Below, one piece after another: positions 10,590 to 21,853 of a stretch of 64,000 bases of DNA (positions are counted from its first letter, which is position 1; each line of letters begins with the position of its first letter). The stretch is taken from the NCBI GenBank assembly GCA_035048495.1, contig CM068545.1, positions 15,955,702 through 16,019,701 on the forward strand, in the 5' to 3' direction. The translations under genes and the position numbers were made by a program. The notes below the pieces were generated by a model. That model had not been told where the DNA came from. It saw nothing but the letters and a program-made list of their open reading frames with translations, and did no database searches. The stretch comes from Euptelea pleiosperma (taxonomy: Eukaryota > Streptophyta > Magnoliopsida > Ranunculales > Eupteleaceae).

Positions 10590-10945
10590 CAACCCATGGT
10601 TTAAAAAATGGCCGATATAATGAAACTAACACTCATTATAACGGATTTGGACCTCCCCCATTACGTTATGTACCGTTAAAATGCTTAAAAAATAACGACC
10701 GTTATTTTTGTTACAATGGCCGTTATTTTCTGTTATAACAAAAATACCGACCATTATTTTCTGAAAAATTTTGTGAAAAAATTGGCTGTTATTTCCGTAA
10801 TTTTTTTTCGTTTTTTAAATTTAGCACCATTTTCCAGTTATTTTTCGTTTTTGCCCGAGTGTTACAATTCGTTGTAGCGGAAAAAACAGCAACGCACCCA
10901 GTCCGTTATACCGTTATAACGACCCCTTTTAAACCTTGCCACCAC
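10590..10945. repeat. TAACGG-rich inverted element
   Basis: Left end ggtttaaaaaatggcc and right end gaccccttttaaacc are inverted. The interior is full of cgttattt, ataacgg and aaaataacg motifs in both orientations. The sister copy at 34099-34384 shares tttggac(t/c)tcccccgttac and gtaccgttaaaa. It ends just upstream of the SMG7-like gene's presumed promoter. Confidence 0.65.
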
Positions 10946-12994
10946 TTACCCACTGGAAATTAGAAAAATTAAAACATGCAACGCTATCTTTTATCTTGTT
11001 CATATGCGAAAACATCCAATGTCACGCCAAATCACTTTATCAAGTGACCCCCCATATTCCAACACTTTGGGCCCCACTATTGATGATAACATGTACTTGC
11101 GTATATCATCAAATGCTGGATCCAACGGTAAAGATTTGTGCAAGACTTCTTAAAATTGTATGTCGCGATGCACTAAATCGATCCTCTTTGTTTAATGGTG
11201 GAAAACCCAAAAGTCCAGGAGAGGTTTGCTTAGATAACAAGTGATCCATCCATATCCAGTCTAGGTTTGTCACGTTCTTTTCTCCCGACAGCAAATAGTC
11301 TGATATCTCAAACTTTTATTTTTGTCTGTTTTACACCAAGGCTGCACAGGTGGCTAATTTCCATTTATTACCCATCTCTCCCTCTTCCTCTTTCTTTTTC
11401 TCTTGTTTGGACTTCTGAAACTGAAATTACAGTGACTTCTGAGGCCAAGTCTTGTTTGTTTTCTTTGTGTAAGTTCTTCTTCTCTCTTGTTTTTAAGATC
11501 TACATCGTTTCATGTAATTTCAATTGTTTTCTTTGATATGGGTCTTCAAGAAATTTTGTCTAATGGGGTGTCTTTGTTTTGCTTTCTCTAGTGCAGAAGC
11601 TCCTGTGTCTTGGTTGAAATGGGTTCTATCTTTATTATCTCTAATATCTTCTGTATGTTATTTTAAGCTTGTTCTTTGAATTGGGTATTTGGGAAATTCT
11701 GTCTAATGGGGTGTTTGTTTATATTCTTTGCTTTTTATCTGAGAAAAAAAGTCATGGGGTTTAATAAAATTGGGTACTCTCTGTCTTTGCCACTCTGTAG
11801 TGCTATTTTCAGATTTCTTTCATTTGATTTACTTGATGAAAGGAGTGCTGTTAATTTGTTCTTTCTGACATGGTTGCTATCAGAGTAGAATTTTTAATGG
11901 GTTAGTTTTTTCATGAAATTTAAGGTTCAATTGGCTGTTTTAGTTGCCTTGGTGATCTGGGTTTTGGTTGACTTGTGAACGTTTCTGCAGTATGACCATT
12001 TGATCTCAAGGTTAGTGGGACAAAATCACTGCCATGAAGTAATGGAAAAGTTTTCAAAGTAAAACATGAATTTGAGTGGAGTATCACCAGCAAGGAGATT
12101 AGTAGTTGAAGTAGTTCCTTTTGATTATGTATTGCAATAATTAGGCAACAATTCTTAGCTCGCCTAATCCGAAGTTGTGGCGATTAACTGTCATTTGGCG
12201 AGAGAAAATTTAACCAGCAAGGAGAGTGTTACTCCCTGCACTAGGTTTGAAGATCAATTGGCTGAGATATTTACCAATGCAGTGGGCTGGAGTAGGACCA
12301 GTAGGTTTCTTTTCATTTTGGACATGCTCAACTGACTAATATATATGCACCACCCTGAGGCAGAGTTTTGAGAGTGTGATTACAGTTTTCGGTATTTTTT
12401 CTAGTGTGAGAGATGGCTTAGTGTTCTCATTCCATGTGATCAGTGGGCTTATTTGGTGCAAGTATAATTTGTAAATAATATCCCTATCATGTGGGGTATT
12501 TTTGTTCTAAAATTTTCTCTTTCATACTATAGACAATGTTTAGCAGTGTTGGTTCAATTTCCCTATCAGTACCCATTATATTTATTATCATCCTAATCTT
12601 GGATGGGAATCATTGCAAGTTCTCTAATATTTATCATATTTAGGGTTAATGTACATTCAGTAGTTCAAGCTTTTTGTATTCGACTATATGATGATATTTT
12701 TAGTTCGTGGTTATTTCTTTTTCTTTTTGTTGTTTTCCTTTTATTGGGATACGGATGACTTGGTCAACTAACTTTTTGCCATTTTGATAGGTATGCTACA
12801 TATTTAGATATTGAAGAATTGGTTGCTTTCCTTCGGGACTGAACACGAGTCTAGCCTCTTCATCACTTGTGGATTCAATGACCTTTGAATTCAGGGAAAT
12901 TAACTCTACCACAGCAGCTTTTTTCCTATTACATATCTCAAATACAGGATACATTGAATGAGCTTTATCTGCTCCAGTCCTGCGTATTGTTGCA
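10946..12994 (+). promoter_or_regulatory. promoter and spliced leader region of the SMG7-like gene, with upstream ORFs
   Basis: Presumed promoter, then pyrimidine-rich leader from about 11350. A good donor (gtaagt) lies at about 11469. A polypyrimidine tract and acceptor ending ttttgatag at 12790 open a leader exon that runs into the first coding exon. That exon has three upstream ATGs: 12793 (stop 12805-12807), 12878 (27 codons, stop 12959-12961) and 12958 (16 codons, stop 13006-13008). The third starts one base before the second ends and overlaps the proposed main start at 12995. This layout predicts poor translation of the main frame or sensitivity to nonsense-mediated decay. Exact transcription start and any extra leader exon (for example 11993-12012, after ttctgcag) are unproven. 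Confidence 0.45.
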
Positions 12995-15900
12995 ATGGGT
13001 CCTCTTGATGATCAGAACCAAAAACAAAATTGTTTTGTTGAGGTGATACTGAACTTGCATTTGCACTTGACTCTTCACTTATATGCAAAAGAATTCAACT
13101 TCTATCAGCTTTGCAAGAAAACTTTTGGTAAACCTAACATTGGAAATTGTTGTGCTTCAGGCTGTTAATGCAGAAAAATTACTGTGGAAATTGATCCATT
13201 TTAATGGTCTGTTGCGCACTGATGCTCAGGAATTATACCGTAAAGCCCGTTCTAGCTATGAGAAAATCATCTTGGATGACCATGAATTGGCAGAACTTCA
13301 AGATATTGAGTATTCTTTGTGGAAGCTTCACTATAAACATATTGATGAATATCGCAATAAAATACGGGAAAGTTCTGTGAATAAAGAATGTACAAACTTG
13401 GCAATGCTGCAAAATGTTGATACTGTGCAGCACAACAGTGATGATCTTCTGGAAGGATTTAAATCATTCTTATCAGAAGCTACTGAATTTTACCAAGATT
13501 TGATCACAAAAATTAGAAGAAGTTATGGGCTTCCAAAGGAACTTTTGTTCTTTGATGAAGGTGGCTTTTCCAGTTCCATGGAATCAAAAACAACGCGTGG
13601 ATGTCAGTTTTCATGCCACCGTTGTTTAGTTTGTCTTGGAGATCTTGCTCGATATAGGGAACTTTATGGAAATCCTGACGCTCAAAATCGTAATTGGTCA
13701 GTTGCCACCACCCACTACCTGAATGCGTCAATGATTTGGCCAGATAGTGGAAATCCACAAAATCAGGTATTGTATGTGAGCTTCTTTTTTACCCTTTAAA
13801 TCACATCCTGACCACAATTTGTAGTTCTGTCCGAACTTTTGAGAGTTTGTTTGCGTTATCAAAGATGTTTGCACTGTATTGCTGATTACTTTAAGGTGGT
13901 GCTATATATGTATGCAACCATACCATTCGCAGTTAGCTGTATTGGCGACATATGTTGGTGATGAGCTTCTCGCTTTGTACCACTGTATAAGAAGTCTGGC
14001 TGTTAAAGAACCTTTCCCTGATGCTTGGGATAACCTTATTCTACTGTTTGAGAAGGTTAGAATTTCCTTTTGTCATATGCCGCTGGTTAGATTTTTCACT
14101 TTTGTCCTTTTCATTTCAAGTCACTCATTTTTCCATCTTGGCATTGAAAGCTTAAATGCTGCCTTTTATGATCTCGCAGAATAGGTCATCTCATTTGCAT
14201 TCTCTTTCTGATGATGCTGCTTTCAATTTCCTTAAACCATCTGAAAGAAGCATTATGCAAACTAAAGCACAGTCAAGTGATAGTTTCTCAGATTGCCATT
14301 TGTCAGAACACTCTGAAGATGTTTTGTCTGAGCAAACTGATATATGGCTCCTCGTTGTTCAGATGATAAGCAACTTTTATATAAAGCCAAGGTACTTGTT
14401 GCTGCAGAATGTGCATTTGATACATAAATTTATATCTTCTCATTGATGTGTATTTGGATGTCTGTGTAGTATGTTTTAGTTTTAGGATACCTGGATGCAT
14501 CGCTTATCTATGATGAATATACCTTCTGTTTTGTCTGGTTACTATAAGGCTTTTGTGTACACTTGTGTGCTGGTTCATCTGGTCCTTCCTTTTCTTTTTA
14601 AATCCTTGCTATGTACACCATACAGTAGTTTTCTCTTGATTAAGCTTAAGGTGTAATACCCATCTGGGGAATGTTTAATTCCTTTGTCTGAAAAAATTAG
14701 TACAAAGGATGAACAGAAAGACAAAAAAGGCCCACTATACATATTCAACATCCCCGGTGCCTCAAACACACGATGTAGTAGAAAAGAGCATCGGGAGTTG
14801 ACCAAAAAGGAAAGTAGACTGGGAAATGGTTGAGACCTGGCGAAGAAGTCAACTATCTGTACATTTGTACGCCTATAAGAAAAGGGGATGGTCTTGTCAA
14901 GATATATTTACCGTACAAGGTAACATTAATCTGTATTTACTTTTTTCCTTCGTGAAAAATGGGAGCATTGGCAATGTAAATAGCACTGGATGTTGTACTG
15001 ATGCAGGAGAGTGTAATGCAGAAAAAAAATTTGATATAAGCCAACAAAGAATCTATTTAAACAATAGTTCATGCCATTAGTAGAATCACCTAAAAAAATA
15101 CAAAATCCAGTGATTAACTTGCGATATATTGCATCTCCCACCCAATTTAAATTAAAATAAACTCATGACCCTAGGACTGAGGATGATGGCAGGAATGAGG
15201 CTATAGACAGCATCCCACAAATATATTGAAGCATCCATGCACCACAGCCATATGAGCATTGTGAGGCACAGAAAAAAACTAACTTTTATGACATGAAAAA
15301 TATTAGGACAAGCAATCATGATATAGATCAGGCTACTGAGAATGCCTTTACAGTGTCATATCAAGCAATACCTTATCTTCCACATTTGAAAGCTTACTAT
15401 TAATCAAAAACGGAATATCAACAGTCATTTGATCAGTCAAATCAGTGTGAGTAATCGAGCCAGAAGCATATTTGAGCTCAGCAAGTTAATTACCATGGGA
15501 GAATAGCTGACCTTGGGTCCCATAAAGTATCGAAGCCAGCCAATAACCTCCTCAAACTCTTGTTGAAGTTTTTTCTTAATCATTGTCGAATGATGGTGCC
15601 GTCGTATTCCCGAACCATGACTCACCCTCAGGTAGAAGTAGAAGCAAACATCATCGAATGGTGGCATAGGCAAATTTCTCAGACCTAGCTCTAGGATCTT
15701 GTTTGAGAGCATATGAGGCTTCATTAAGTTGAAAAACAAGATGAGAGGGAGCAGATCAACGTGGGGGTTGTTGAGTATAAACTTTCATCTGAAGATAGAC
15801 TTATCTAACATTCTCATTCATCCAGTACTCTAAATGGTCCATTGTCTATTATGTTTATAAATGTCTGAAGATTCCATCACTTTTTGGGAACTTTATGAAC

Positions 15901-18801
15901 AAAAATGCCTACTTATGTTTTTTTTTTGTGATATTCTCAAGATCCCCAAACCAAAAAACTAACCTGAAAAAAGTGGCAAGCGGTTTGATCTGAATTATCA
16001 TGTGGGGGCCAACTTAAATTTCTGTATATGACTCAAAACGCACAAATCTCCAGCCTTTCTACAAGTATCAATCTTGGTGATGGAAAAGATTGTGTTTTTA
16101 TGTGTTGAAAAAGACTAAACTCCATTATTACTGTGACATTCAGACAATATATTATTTTTAGTCATGAAACTATGGTTTTAAATACAATCTGTGAAAATTC
16201 AGATGGCATCTAATTTCAAGGAATAAATTCATTCTTTACCAGTAACCTCATTTGCTTTGAAACATATTGTATTTAGAAAATGTGTAACACATGCCTCACC
16301 CAGCTTGCTTTAATCCGGAGATAAAGTTATACAATTGTTAACCATGGTCAAAGTCGCACTCACCCTTATGTAATTGATTTACTTGTATGTTAATGATATC
16401 ACTGTTGAAAAAAATGAAAAAGAAAGAATCACATCAACAATTGAAGCAAAAATTGCAGGATAAGTCTAATGAAACTTGTTTTTACTTCTTCTTTTCTATG
16501 CACCCCATGTATTCTACTGTAGCTAATTCTGTATTTGAGTGATTGAGAACTGGGTTGATTGTCATCCTCTACGTACTTGAGTTTTGGATTTAGATGTATC
16601 TTTTGATGAAATGCAGTTCGGAGTTCCCTTGCATTTTTGGCTCCACTGTAAGGGAACTGGAGGCTTTATTGTCCCTCGATGATGCAAGACTAAAGGCTGC
16701 TTTGGAGTCCTATCAGCACATGGATGTAGCTAGAACAGGTCCTTTTCGAGTGCTACAACTCGTCTCTATACTTATCTTCACCATCCACACTCTAAGTGAA
16801 AGCCCAAAACTACAAAATCCCAAACACATGAAGTATATGCAGCAACCTGCCTTGATACAGGAGGCATTGGCTTCTACGTTCATTTGTATGGGTCGCCTTG
16901 TTGAGAGATGTGTGGTGGCTAATCCCGTGGATTGTAGTCCTCTTTTACCGGCTATATTGGTATTTGTGGAGTGGTTGGTGGACATGCTAGATACAGCAGA
17001 AACATACGTGGCTGATGAAAAATGTGGAAATGCAATGGGATATTTTTTTGGTGCTTTTGTAGACCTCCTTAATCGGTTTGATGATAAGAGGGATGAAATC
17101 GGGTCTCCTCATTGTATTGCCCTTTGGGAAGATAATGAGTTGCGGGGGTTTTCACCGGTTGCTCTATCTCATTTGCCATTAGATTTCTCAACTCCCAGGG
17201 AACCGGGAAATGGGTTTGAAGACCGGCATGAAAGTCAAGTTCGCATTGGTCGTATCCTTCTTGCTGCTATGAAGGCTGTAAACATTTCAAATGGATCTCA
17301 GAAGTGGATCTTGTATGAGAAATTGGGAAGAAAATTCTATACGGAAGAGTCAAAGAAACTGCCAGGTGGGAGAGAATCAGAAGCAGCCGAGGCTAACCTT
17401 GATTTCAGAGTAAGAGAGTTGCAGCAGCATTTTGCTGTCTCTAAAATTGTTCTACCACTTTGCCCCACGGAAGAAAGTAAAGTGGAGGTTAATGAGTGTG
17501 ATCAAAATAATATTGATGAGCACAGAAACTCTACTCCTGTGGAAGAGGAAGAAGTTATTCTCTTCAAGCCACTCACAAGATATAATTCAGCACCACTTTA
17601 CATTCCTGTTACCACAACTGATGAGGTGCCCATCGAAGGCACATGGAACCAGACAGCACCTTCTGGTGAATGCTTACGTCGTGGATCTTCGTTAGATCTG
17701 CAAAACCAGGTCCGTGGTGATCCTTCCAATTTCTGTTCAAAAATAACTGCTTCCAGCTGCAACAAGACATTCTGGCACATGGAGCCTCTTCTGGAGGATT
17801 CTGTCATGGACCCATTTACTGAATGGACAACAGATTCATCAAGGTTTGGAACAGCAGACACTAAAACAGTTGCGTTACCATTTCTAGCTGGGCCTCCGTC
17901 CCTCAGCGCATGGGTCCTTAACAAAGAAAATTTAGGCATTCCAGGAGAGAAAGGGACAAATGATTCGAGTAAATATGTCTCAGGTCACACTGAAGATATT
18001 GTTTCTGCATGCTTAACAGGACTCTCCATTGGTGAAACTGCAGTAAGCCAGCAAATTGTGAAGGTTACATCTCCCACTACTGCGTCTCATTTTTTGTATG
18101 GTTCCCCTTCTGAGGGGGATTCAGTCATTGGTCCTCAGTATTCTTCTGCAACTATCCATTATGCGGTGCCTCCTTACTTGCCCCCTGTGCCTTCTGCTCC
18201 ATTATTACCAGATGATGCTACCTGGTGTGGTGGTGATTTCCCTAATTATGCAGAATGCAAGAACTTGGAGGACATGAAAGAGAACTTCCTTGGTGCATCA
18301 CAAGTAAGCAGTTACTTAAATTTGACAGGAACTCAAGATCGACCCAATTTTGATCCCAGCATTTCTAGGTTCAGCGATGGATACACGCCATTACCTTGCA
18401 GAGCAGATTCTGCACAATGGCTTCACCAGTACCAGGATAATCTCAATCTTGATCGAGCCCATGAACATACCTGGCCAATTCATTTTTATACACCAACTAA
18501 TCCTGGAAGGTTCCATGACAATGATGTTTCCAGGTTATCCCCTTTTGACCGATGGACAAACCCTTTAGCTTCTAATCCAGTGAAATACTTGGAGGGCTCG
18601 CCATTGCATTCAGGTTTGTCTCTTGTCTATGGTGCTGATGAACAGAAAAGGGAGAAACTTTTTGATGGTTACCAAAGACCAAGTCCATATGGGTATGGTG
18701 CTGCAATGGACCTAAGATCTGAGCAGCAGCTGCTTCTGCAATATCTCAAAGAGAAGGAACGGCGCTTGCAGTGTGAGTCGCAACTGAGAGGTCCCACTTA
18801 A
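12995..18801 (+). CDS. SMG7L: SMG7-like protein (EST1/SMG7 family), 5 coding exons, 1057 aa
   Basis: Coding exons: 12995-13042, 13161-13766, 13933-14055, 14180-14391 and 16617-18801, with phases 0, 0, 0 and 2. All introns are GT-AG (118, 166, 124 and 2225 bp). Residues about 17-220 form the 14-3-3-like helical EST1 domain (NAEKLLWKLIHFNGL, LYRKARSSYEKI, EYSLWKLHYKHIDEYR). Then come CLGDLARYRELYG and WDNLILLFEKNRSSH, typical of the family's tetratricopeptide-like helical hairpins. Exon 5 holds the conserved ELEALLSLDDARLKAALESY block, a long low-complexity region and a C-terminal LLQYLKEKERRLQCESQL helix. SMG7 proteins bind phosphorylated UPF1 in nonsense-mediated mRNA decay, and plant SMG7 also acts in meiosis exit. 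The plant SMG7L paralogue is less well understood, so the role here is inferred from the family. The first 16 residues and start codon are the weakest part: the frame has a stop at 12959-12961, so 12995 is the first in-frame ATG that splices correctly. Intron 4 carries a copia scrap. Confidence 0.85.
14392..15334 (+). other. SMG7-like intron 4, first part
   Basis: AT-rich intron sequence after the donor gtacttg. Nothing coding is recognised. Short ORFs on both strands (for example around 14575-15140) have no family resemblance. Confidence 0.5.
15335..15800 (-). pseudogene. decayed Ty1-copia reverse-transcriptase scrap in SMG7-like intron 4
   Basis: Read on the - strand with several frame changes, it gives pieces in the right order for a copia polyprotein: VYTQQPP and FQLNEASYALKQDPRARSEKF (palm/finger region of RT, normally ALYGLKQ.PRAWFEKF), then KYASGSITHTDLTDQMTVDIP and a piece like LINSKLSNVED (the connection before RNase H). 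No LTR or primer-binding site was seen. The YVDD catalytic box is not visible. Antisense to the host gene, truncated at both ends and old. Confidence 0.6.
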
Positions 18802-19355
18802 ATGGGAACTTGGCCTATGACATGAGCACTTAAGACATTAGCATCCCAAATAACTTAGAGATGACATTTTCGATTAACTCATATCGATAGAGACGTGCGC
18901 ATTTGTACATATTGTATATACATATGAGTATTTATATGTACCTGCATAAAGAGGAGTGCCTACATATAGAGACAGCACGTGAATGCGCAAATGCATACAT
19001 ATGAGAAATCATCTGGATTTGTTTGTAGCATTCTTGCCCAATTTATCAAGACAGTTATCTGAAGGATATTGTAAGCAGTTCAGTTGTTTTCCAACTGAGT
19101 GGATGTGCTTGTTTTCCTTCCTGTTCTTTGGAGAAGGCATTCATGACAGAGTTCAACACAGAAATTGCGCCGGATGGCGTCATCCGTCAGTAGATGTAAA
19201 ATGCATCATTGAGAACTTCGCGAAAGTTGGCTTGATGGGGTCGATGTAGATGTATCTGTAAATCTTTTTGGTTTAAGAAGAACGTAAATTATTTCCGTGT
19301 GTTGACAACCAAAGATCTGGTTCTAAAACCTGCTTCGCCTATTTAAAAAAAATTA
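18802..19355 (+). other. 3' untranslated region and flank of the SMG7-like gene
   Basis: No coding content was seen after the TAA at 18799-18801. The stretch has T-rich and tgtatata-type sequence around 18905-18930 and again near 19250, compatible with plant polyadenylation signals, but the exact site is not determined. It ends where the nested foldback elements begin. Confidence 0.5.
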
Positions 19356-20525
19356 GGGCTTTTTAGCTTTACCCCCTTGCTTTATTAATGCAATTTGCAT
19401 TGCACCCAATGTTTTTAAAATATTTGCATCTCACCCAAGGTAATTATAGTCAGTTAAAAAATAGGGAATTTTTGACATACCCCCCCATGTTATCTTTGAA
19501 ATTTGACATACCCCCCCACACTTTGAAAAAGCTGACATACCGCCCTATGACTGCGTCCAAGGTCAGTTGACCAATGTTGACCCGAGTTGACCATAATATT
19601 TTACATTAAAAGACAGAAATACCCTTGTCTTCAACCATGGAACAAGGGTTTGGATCAAAACAAAACCCCCAAATCAAAATGGATGTGGTGGACGGCAAGC
19701 CAAGAAATACCAATGGGTTAGTTGTCCATCACCGGAGACCAACCCACCGGAGTCTCATGCCGGTCATCCACCACTCCAGCAAAAATTAAAAAACCCATTG
19801 GTATTTGGAGTTTTACTTTTTTTTTTTTTTCTTTTGGAAGCACCAACTTAAAATAATAAAAAAACTTCTAGGGCTGAAGTGGCATTGTAATACAAATATT
19901 AAGTTTTGAATCTTTTCTTGGTATCTCAACTAGCATTGGAGATTCCCACTCCATATATTGATTGGATATTTTTGAACAATAATAGTTAGGAGATCATCCA
20001 TTTTCAAGCTAAAATTGGATGGAAAATACAAGCTCGAGTCTTTGGTGGGACAACCCAATGATTTTTTTAATTTTTGTCGGAGTGGAGGATGACGGGCATG
20101 AGACTCCGGTCATTTGATTTGGCTTGCCATACACCACAGCCATTTGATTTGGGGGTTTGGTTTTGGACCAAGCCCTTGTTCCAAGGTTGAAGACAAGGGT
20201 ATTTTGTATTTTAATGTAAAATATACTGGTCAACTCGGGTCAACATTGGTCAACTGACATTGGACCAAGTCATAAGGGGGTATGTCAACTTTTTCAAAGT
20301 GTGTGTGTGTGTCTTGGGGGGGGGGGGGTTCAAATTTCAAAGATAACAAGGGGGGGTATGTCAAAAATTCCCTAAAAAATAATAGGACGTCCATCCGGAG
20401 ACCGTTAATGACCGTCTTTGGTCAATGATGTTGACCTGGTCAAAGGGTGAGATGCAAATATTTTATAAACATTGGATGAGATGCAAATTGCATCGATAAA
20501 GTAAGGGGGTAAAGCAAAAAAGCCC
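19356..20525. repeat. foldback element split by a second foldback element
   Basis: Left arm 19356-19462 (gggctttttagctttacccc, tgcaatttgcattgcaccca, aatatttgcatctcaccc) pairs with right arm 20374-20525 (gggtgagatgcaaatatt, gatgcaaattgcatcg, ggggtaaagcaaaaaagccc). Between them lies a different inverted element (19463-20373). The outer flanks share A-rich text (aaaaaaaatt / aaaaaattaa). Confidence 0.75.
19463..20373. repeat. 0.9-kb foldback element nested in the previous one
   Basis: Ends agggaatttttgacatac and gtatgtcaaaaattccct are inverted. Further in, tgttatctttgaaattt pairs with aaatttcaaagataac, gttgaccaatgttgacccga with its mirror, and acaagggtttgg with ccaagcccttgt. The element is flanked by TAAAAAAT on both sides, a likely 8-bp target duplication. 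The centre contains a CCGGAGAC/CCACCGGAGTC-type segment also present in the related copy at 35370-36165. No protein is encoded. Confidence 0.75.
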
Positions 20526-20624
20526 AAAAAATTAAATTGAAATATAATAGCACAAGTATATCCTTAGGATTTCTTGTCTTCTGCTAATGGTTCTGGCTTT
20601 TATGAACAGGGCTATTGGATGAGT

Positions 20625-20815
20625 TCCAACCCCATGAAGCCCATTAAAAGAAATCACAAATCCATGGCTAAAAATCATCAATCAGGCTGATTTTTTGTGT
20701 GTAGGTCCATCTAGGCTGGCCCAAACATTCTTGGGTTAGCGAGCCTAAAAGAGTGTGCCACGTAGCATTTTAGGAGGGTCCTTCAAACTTTGTAAAGGAC
20801 CCGGTCCTATTCAGG
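20625..20815. repeat. palindromic core MITE, right half
   Basis: atggctaaaaatcatcaatc, aggctgattttttgtgtgta, ggtccatctaggctggccca and gtgtgccacgtagcat. The left half is reduced to catgaagcccatt. The G-box is mutated (CACGTA). Confidence 0.6.
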
Positions 20816-20994
20816 CCAGACTCGAGTCTCCAGTTCATTTGGCTGGTCCTGGGACAAGCCAAGGTTTTCCAATCCCACCCGAGCCCATATAACTTATGGA
20901 CTGCTCCGTGAGGTACCCTCGTGTCCTCTTTTCATTGGATAAAAACGTAATGCAAACAAAAGTGGGACTGCACAGAGACGAGAAAATATTTGCT

Positions 20995-21260
20995 CTTTGG
21001 AACATTCAAACTTTGAAGTCTCCCCCTCCCAGAATGCCACATGGAGCACTCTTTTAGGGCCCACTGACGTTATGGATGTTTGGCCCACCTCTTGGTGGAC
21101 TCGTACTCCAAACATCAGGTTTTAAATCACTAATCAGGCTAATTTTGGGTTTGTAGGTCAACCTAGTGATTGGCCAAACATCCATACGGTCAGTGTCCTC
21201 TTAAGAATGTGCCACGTGGCTCATATTGACTGCAGGTGTCATCCAAGTTTTACTCCAAGA
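20995..21260. repeat. palindromic core MITE upstream of the Pkr1-family gene, copy 1
   Basis: Left arm aactttgaagtctcccc and atgccacatggagcactctt, then cactgacgttatggatgttt. The centre is shortened to aaatcactaatcaggct. The right arm is tgattggccaaacatccata, cggtcagtgtcctc and gtgccacgtggctc (G-box 21213-21218), ending gtcatccaagttttactcc. Confidence 0.7.
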
Positions 21261-21853
21261 CGTTGACCGAAGCCGGTCACAACCCGCATACGAGCCACGT
21301 GGAACGCAATTAGAGGGTGCTGACCTATGGATGTTTGGCCAGACCCTCGGTGGACCTGCAAACAAAAAATCAGCCTGATTAGTGACACCCAAATAACGCT
21401 CAATAATGCTCAAATTCCTACGGTTAAAATCAACCCATGAAAATAACTTCAATCCAACGCTTAGAAATCATTAATCAGGCTGATTTTTGGTTTGCAGGTC
21501 CACAGAGGGACTGGCTAAACATCCACACGGTCAGCGCCCTCTAATTGTGCCACGTGGCTAGCATTGTGGGTTGTGACCGGCAACGTCTTGTGAGTGTGAC
21601 AGAAGTTTTACTCAGTTATGTATATCAGCTGAGTTGACTGGAAATTCGACTAGATCACAGACTGGATCGTGGTCCCAGTCGACTCGTGTCGTCCGAGACT
21701 CCGAGTGTCCCAAAACCGATCCGACTCGGCCCGGATAAAACCCTTGCCCCCAAATCCTTCAACAAAAGACCCCCTCTGTCGAATCTTCGATCGCACTGCA
21801 CATCGTAAGGTTTATTTGTCCAGATCTCTCGTCTCTCAAACGTCCAGGCATAA
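21205..21853 (+). promoter_or_regulatory. upstream region of the Pkr1-family gene with three transposon-borne G-boxes
   Basis: CACGTG occurs at 21213-21218, 21296-21301 and 21551-21556, all within MITE arms, at about -640, -555 and -300 relative to the ATG at 21854. G-boxes are bound by plant bZIP and bHLH factors (established knowledge). Whether they act on this gene is inference. The remaining 21616-21853 is non-repetitive and pyrimidine-rich near the start codon, as expected for a leader. No clear TATA box was seen. Confidence 0.4.
21262..21615. repeat. palindromic core MITE upstream of the Pkr1-family gene, copy 2
   Basis: Complete copy. Terminal gacgttgaccgaagccggtc on the left pairs with gaccggcaacgtc on the right, then cacaaccc with gggttgtg. 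G-boxes at 21296-21301 and 21551-21556 sit symmetrically in the two arms. The core reads cagcctgattagtgaca...aatcattaatcaggctgatt. It ends ctcagttatg about 240 bp before the Pkr1 start codon. Confidence 0.8.

Noticed and set aside
16594..16616. upstream ATG of the long SMG7-like open frame used as gene start
   Set aside because: A tttgatgaaatgcag acceptor ends at 16616 and joins in phase to the exon ending at 14391, restoring the family sequence; the ATG at 16594 is intronic.
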